Assembly: GCA_030673355.1 (NCBI GenBank)
Contig: DAOVJF010000094.1
Span: 1-8,564 of the forward strand
Direction of reading: 5' to 3'
Length of the DNA: 8,564 nucleotides
Source of the DNA: Planctomycetota bacterium
Lineage (GTDB): Bacteria; JAJVIF01; JAPKYR01
Positions 6,701 through 8,564 of the stretch are shown here, piece after piece (the first letter of the stretch is position 1; the number at the start of each line of letters is the position of its first letter). Made by a program: the position numbers and the translations under genes. The notes under the pieces are model-generated. The model was not told where the DNA came from, did not search any database, and saw only the letters and a list, made by a program, of their open reading frames with translations.

Positions 6701-8564
6701 CAGGAAATTGTACGAAGTGGCAGGGTACTACGGCACACGCTGGTACTCAGAACCTAATTACAATACCTATGGGGTCTATTCAGCGATGGTGTCAGCATCC
6801 GAATACGAAAATTTCCTTGAAACACATGAGCTACCAGAGGCAAAATGGACAAAAGACGATAATTACATCGAGTCATTCAGCCCGGACGCTGGCGATGTCT
6901 GCGTTTTTTATAATCCGAACCGCTATACCCATGTTGGATTCAATGTCTCACTGGCTGCGCAACTGCCGTCCGAAGACCCCGCCATTGAACTTACATCCGT
7001 ACCGACTTCGGCAAGGACCGGCGAGAGTGTTGTGTTCGAAGGAAATGCCTCGGATAACCTCCATGTCGCTCAACTTTTAGTTTCATTTAATAACGGTATT
7101 GGTTTCATTAATATAACCGACTCTTATGACAGGGCTACCGGAAATTTCACGTACACATGGAACACCAGCGCCGAAGGCCCCATCCTCTCTGGAGAATACC
7201 CTATAGTCTTTTGTGTTGAGGACTGCTCCGGTATGTCATCTGATACTGACAGAATATTTTTCATGCTCGAAGACGCCAGGGAATTCCATGACCAGGTTAT
7301 TTTCCAGGACAATCCCGATTCTCCCCTGCCTGAATCTTCCTGGATGCTGGGACCATTCACTGTCGGGAATAACGAGCGTTTCCTTGGCATTCAATGCGAA
7401 AGCGCGGAGCCCGGTTTCGATGCGGACCTTTTCCTCTTTCATGACGGAAACGGTAATCGCATGCTTGATGGCATGAACGAACAGATCGCGTCATCAACAT
7501 CCCCAACAGCGGTCGAGACCATCCTTCGCAATGATCCCCAACCGGGAGTTTACTGGATATTCTGCCAGGGATGGCTAGTCGATGACCGGACAGATATCGA
7601 CCTGTGGGAAGGCATCAGGAACTTACCGGCGGGGCAACTACTGGCGCTTGACCCGATGGATACCGATAAAATGGTCGCGTACGCGTTGATCGACCTTTCC
7701 CTTTCGTTCGATTTCAATTCTGCTTTTATTATCGATATAAACCCGTCCAGTGAGCTATGTATCACCAATCCTGAAATCACCGGCAGGTTCCGGGATGGAT
7801 TCAATATCGATCCTGATTCCTTCAGGATATCATCCGCGGTCGGGGATATTGCGGAAATTGTCCTTGTGGACGACGAAGGGTTTATCATCTCATTTGATGC
7901 ATTGGCAATCGGGGAAGGCATTGAATATCCACTCCAGATCGAAGCAGGGACAACTGACGGTCGGTATGACAGAGTTGAATTAATTTTAACCGGTACTATC
8001 CCCGAACGGGTCAGGATAGAACATTCAATCACCGGAGATGCTGAAAATATTTCGGTTGCGGTCCGGCTTCTGGAAGATGACGCCTTACTTGAAATGGCTC
8101 GCGCAAGAATAGATGAACTTCCATGGGTCGCGCTCGATCCGGATGAAACACTCGCATCAGCCAGTCAGGAAATTTCTCTCACCGGTTTGGAAGTCGGGGA
8201 ACATAATTTAACTGTCGAATACCGGATCGTGGGCGGCGATCTCGAATCGACAGAACTGACGTTTGAATTCAATCGGAATATTCAGCAGAAGTTAATAAGC
8301 CTGTTGCCCGGCGACGGCTCGAACGTTTACGACCATCGCTCGGTTCTTGTCGCCTATTTCTCCCTCGAGATCAGGGATGATATCGGTAACGTCAATGTAT
8401 TCCTCGACAACGTTGAAATTACCGATTCAACAATCATCACCGCCGACGGCATTATCTACCTGCCGCTGGAAATATACACAAAAGGCGAACACACTTTTGG
8501 CGTAATAGTAATATTAACCGACGGGACTGTTATCGAAGGAAGTTCAACATTCACGATCCTGTCA
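3753..8564 (+). CDS. Large secreted beta-propeller and transglutaminase-like protein, partial at the 3' end
   Basis: The frame is open from the ATG at 3753 to the last base, 1604 codons without a stop, so the C-terminus is missing. Residues 1-25 are a signal peptide (basic n-region, hydrophobic ILLCLTTVILLV, probable cut after NNSTA). Residues 111-488 form an FG-GAP/VCBS-like beta-propeller with seven D-x-[ND]-x-D-type loops and one degenerate blade. Residues about 489-690 are not recognised; the first half looks helical. Residues about 695-795 are a transglutaminase-like domain with C743 (GSCGEQ), H771 (DHAWNEWW) and D786 (YQWDLS), the family's catalytic triad. A Pro/Asn-rich linker follows, then a carboxypeptidase-regulatory-like domain (about 847-930), an Ig-like domain (about 1073-1172), a PPC-like domain (about 1193-1275) and another Ig-like domain (about 1513-1604). 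The protein should be exported; protein cross-linking, thiol-protease or non-catalytic binding activity are all possible for this fold. It is divergent from the two-component operon, and any regulatory tie is inference. No frameshift was found. Confidence 0.94.
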   Translation, partial: MHKSFLRILLCLTTVILLVPNNSTAETGPDPDPYETYTFEREIRLAPGEFYAVIYNNDRKEFTETEPDRGYEGLPDSALRQVLRSPLWLREKFIDRLVDLYYNDIDVGDDAVPVFRDVNGDELRDLIVGNADGEIKCFLAPYFRENQDFETGDIGTPAVAEGQGFSLTGAEDGSITVITDGEIDTQLQDNLNRIKVEGNSCPIFEDVNGDYLPDLLIGSSDGTISVYENFGTKEKWWFVSFNTETDRRFDDDIGYLSSPSIMDVDNDGINDIVSGAKDMQGLKIYYGPNYAETGGFNYDGAYENRFDGAIVPALGDFNGDGRCDHAIGFEDGAVHVFITDRDNVSHYSENFSRGINVPGFATPCSADFDGDGIYDLIVGAGDGKLYFFKGTGNGFEMLDGVFDEIEFGEYPSPAGFDFNRDSSTDLVVGNRAGEIKVFLAPGWIEIERGLGLVNSGNFTSPAFGDLTGDNIPELLIGSIDGTFRYYEGQGASWTECYSWQFHQMFSGGGVESYIERTHPEATLFRGMNDDEALDAFLEIFGNCADEYFDEVVFAFSNIQTEMLRTMSRLNNADLLLENARAIYDFASRVNYANIREKGDYTTIEYVSEDGALLEMPRDIYYWWVVHPVVEYEIPARIDASYFRHDAEFYGITEEEWTRKEITADEFEHTPDAYFWRTFLPVDRRYGMNLLDVVEPAENIREAAYLIADWITYSGSRTGRWNEYGLQSSDLQPLVIYEKNYGSCGEQAMMGVAFSRTALIPNAPVGCSGEDHAWNEWWMDGQWYQWDLSHAITGLGHPWNERRGHTGTPLLSITRRRGDGLVQNSTTRPVNPPGSNYNPDNAPGYTEVGHVTIRVVDEIDEPVEGALVVIRSKWNNYYRTSIWDYTDPEGYCHLELGNPATGSCVVDVITPLGNTGTEYFIVRENEECEYTYTLPGRFNGRILDSSSFGTRDSTSNNLEVSINVIEEEQRPQNFSTGRGTSLAGRKLYEVAGYYGTRWYSEPNYNTYGVYSAMVSASEYENFLETHELPEAKWTKDDNYIESFSPDAGDVCVFYNPNRYTHVGFNVSLAAQLPSEDPAIELTSVPTSARTGESVVFEGNASDNLHVAQLLVSFNNGIGFINITDSYDRATGNFTYTWNTSAEGPILSGEYPIVFCVEDCSGMSSDTDRIFFMLEDAREFHDQVIFQDNPDSPLPESSWMLGPFTVGNNERFLGIQCESAEPGFDADLFLFHDGNGNRMLDGMNEQIASSTSPTAVETILRNDPQPGVYWIFCQGWLVDDRTDIDLWEGIRNLPAGQLLALDPMDTDKMVAYALIDLSLSFDFNSAFIIDINPSSELCITNPEITGRFRDGFNIDPDSFRISSAVGDIAEIVLVDDEGFIISFDALAIGEGIEYPLQIEAGTTDGRYDRVELILTGTIPERVRIEHSITGDAENISVAVRLLEDDALLEMARARIDELPWVALDPDETLASASQEISLTGLEVGEHNLTVEYRIVGGDLESTELTFEFNRNIQQKLISLLPGDGSNVYDHRSVLVAYFSLEIRDDIGNVNVFLDNVEITDSTIITADGIIYLPLEIYTKGEHTFGVIVILTDGTVIEGSSTFTILS
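4083..5216 (+). repeat. Eight beta-propeller repeats within the large protein
   Basis: Seven repeats carry an Asp-rich, calcium-binding-type loop followed by a hydrophobic strand and a G-x-x-D/A-G-x-hydrophobic strand. The first loop Asp of each is D117, D206, D263, D316, D367, D417 and D465; examples are DVNGD and DFDGDG followed by DLIVG. The sixth loop reads DFNRD and the seventh DLTGD. Spacing is 48-57 residues except for an 89-residue gap between the first two. That gap holds an eighth, degenerate repeat (about 155-187) that keeps only the second half (GAEDGSITVITDG). The pattern is that of FG-GAP/VCBS propellers found in integrin-like and many secreted bacterial proteins. Confidence 0.88.
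5835..6137 (+). other. Transglutaminase-like catalytic domain within the large protein
   Basis: Residues about 695-795 carry the three motifs of the transglutaminase/papain-like superfamily in the right order and spacing. These are nucleophile C743 in YGSCGEQA at the start of a helix, H771 in EDHAWNEWW, and D786 in WYQWDLS. The strand holding the histidine is followed by a turn (MDGQ) and the strand holding the aspartate, as the fold requires. Bacterial members of this superfamily are often proteases or of unknown activity rather than true transglutaminases, so the reaction cannot be assigned. Confidence 0.9.

Noticed and set aside
1..8564. tRNA, rRNA, CRISPR array or toxin-antitoxin genes
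   Set aside because: No cloverleaf sequence, conserved rRNA stretch, regularly spaced direct repeats or small paired genes were seen on either strand.

Overview
The window shows bacterial DNA of mid-range GC with good Shine-Dalgarno sites. It holds three protein genes. The two-component genes and the Sec-type signal peptide on the large gene suggest a Gram-negative-type bacterium, but nothing here fixes the phylum. The layout has four parts: a 230-base tail with no gene; a two-gene minus-strand operon (1583-231 and 3324-1567); a 428-base divergent intergenic region; and one very large plus-strand gene that starts at 3753 and is still open at the last base.

The minus-strand operon is a two-component system. 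The promoter-proximal gene is a GAF-containing histidine kinase. Its 3' end overlaps by 17 bases the start of an NtrC-class response regulator, which has a receiver domain, a sigma-54 AAA+ activator domain with an intact GAFTGA loop, and a Fis-type helix-turn-helix. The pair should sense a signal in the cytoplasm and switch on sigma-54 promoters. I see no convincing sigma-54 promoter in this window, so the targets are probably elsewhere.

The intergenic region carries a 140-bp element (3560-3699). It has 17-bp imperfect terminal inverted repeats (15 of 17 match), a TCAA direct repeat on each side, and a GC-rich double-palindrome core. It codes for nothing and looks like a MITE, inserted about 50 bases before the large gene.

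The large gene (3753 to beyond 8564, 1604 codons without a stop) encodes a secreted multidomain protein. It begins with a signal peptide. An FG-GAP/VCBS-like beta-propeller follows, with seven intact D-x-[ND]-x-D loops and one degenerate blade. After an unrecognised region comes a transglutaminase-like domain with a readable Cys-His-Asp triad (C743, H771, D786). The rest is a chain of beta-rich modules: a carboxypeptidase-regulatory-like domain, an Ig-like domain, a PPC-like domain and a further Ig-like domain. It is the most interesting item: a probable surface or extracellular protein that joins a propeller to a possible cross-linking or proteolytic catalytic domain. Its C-terminus and any sorting signal lie outside the window. 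A functional link between it and the two-component system is suggested only by adjacency.
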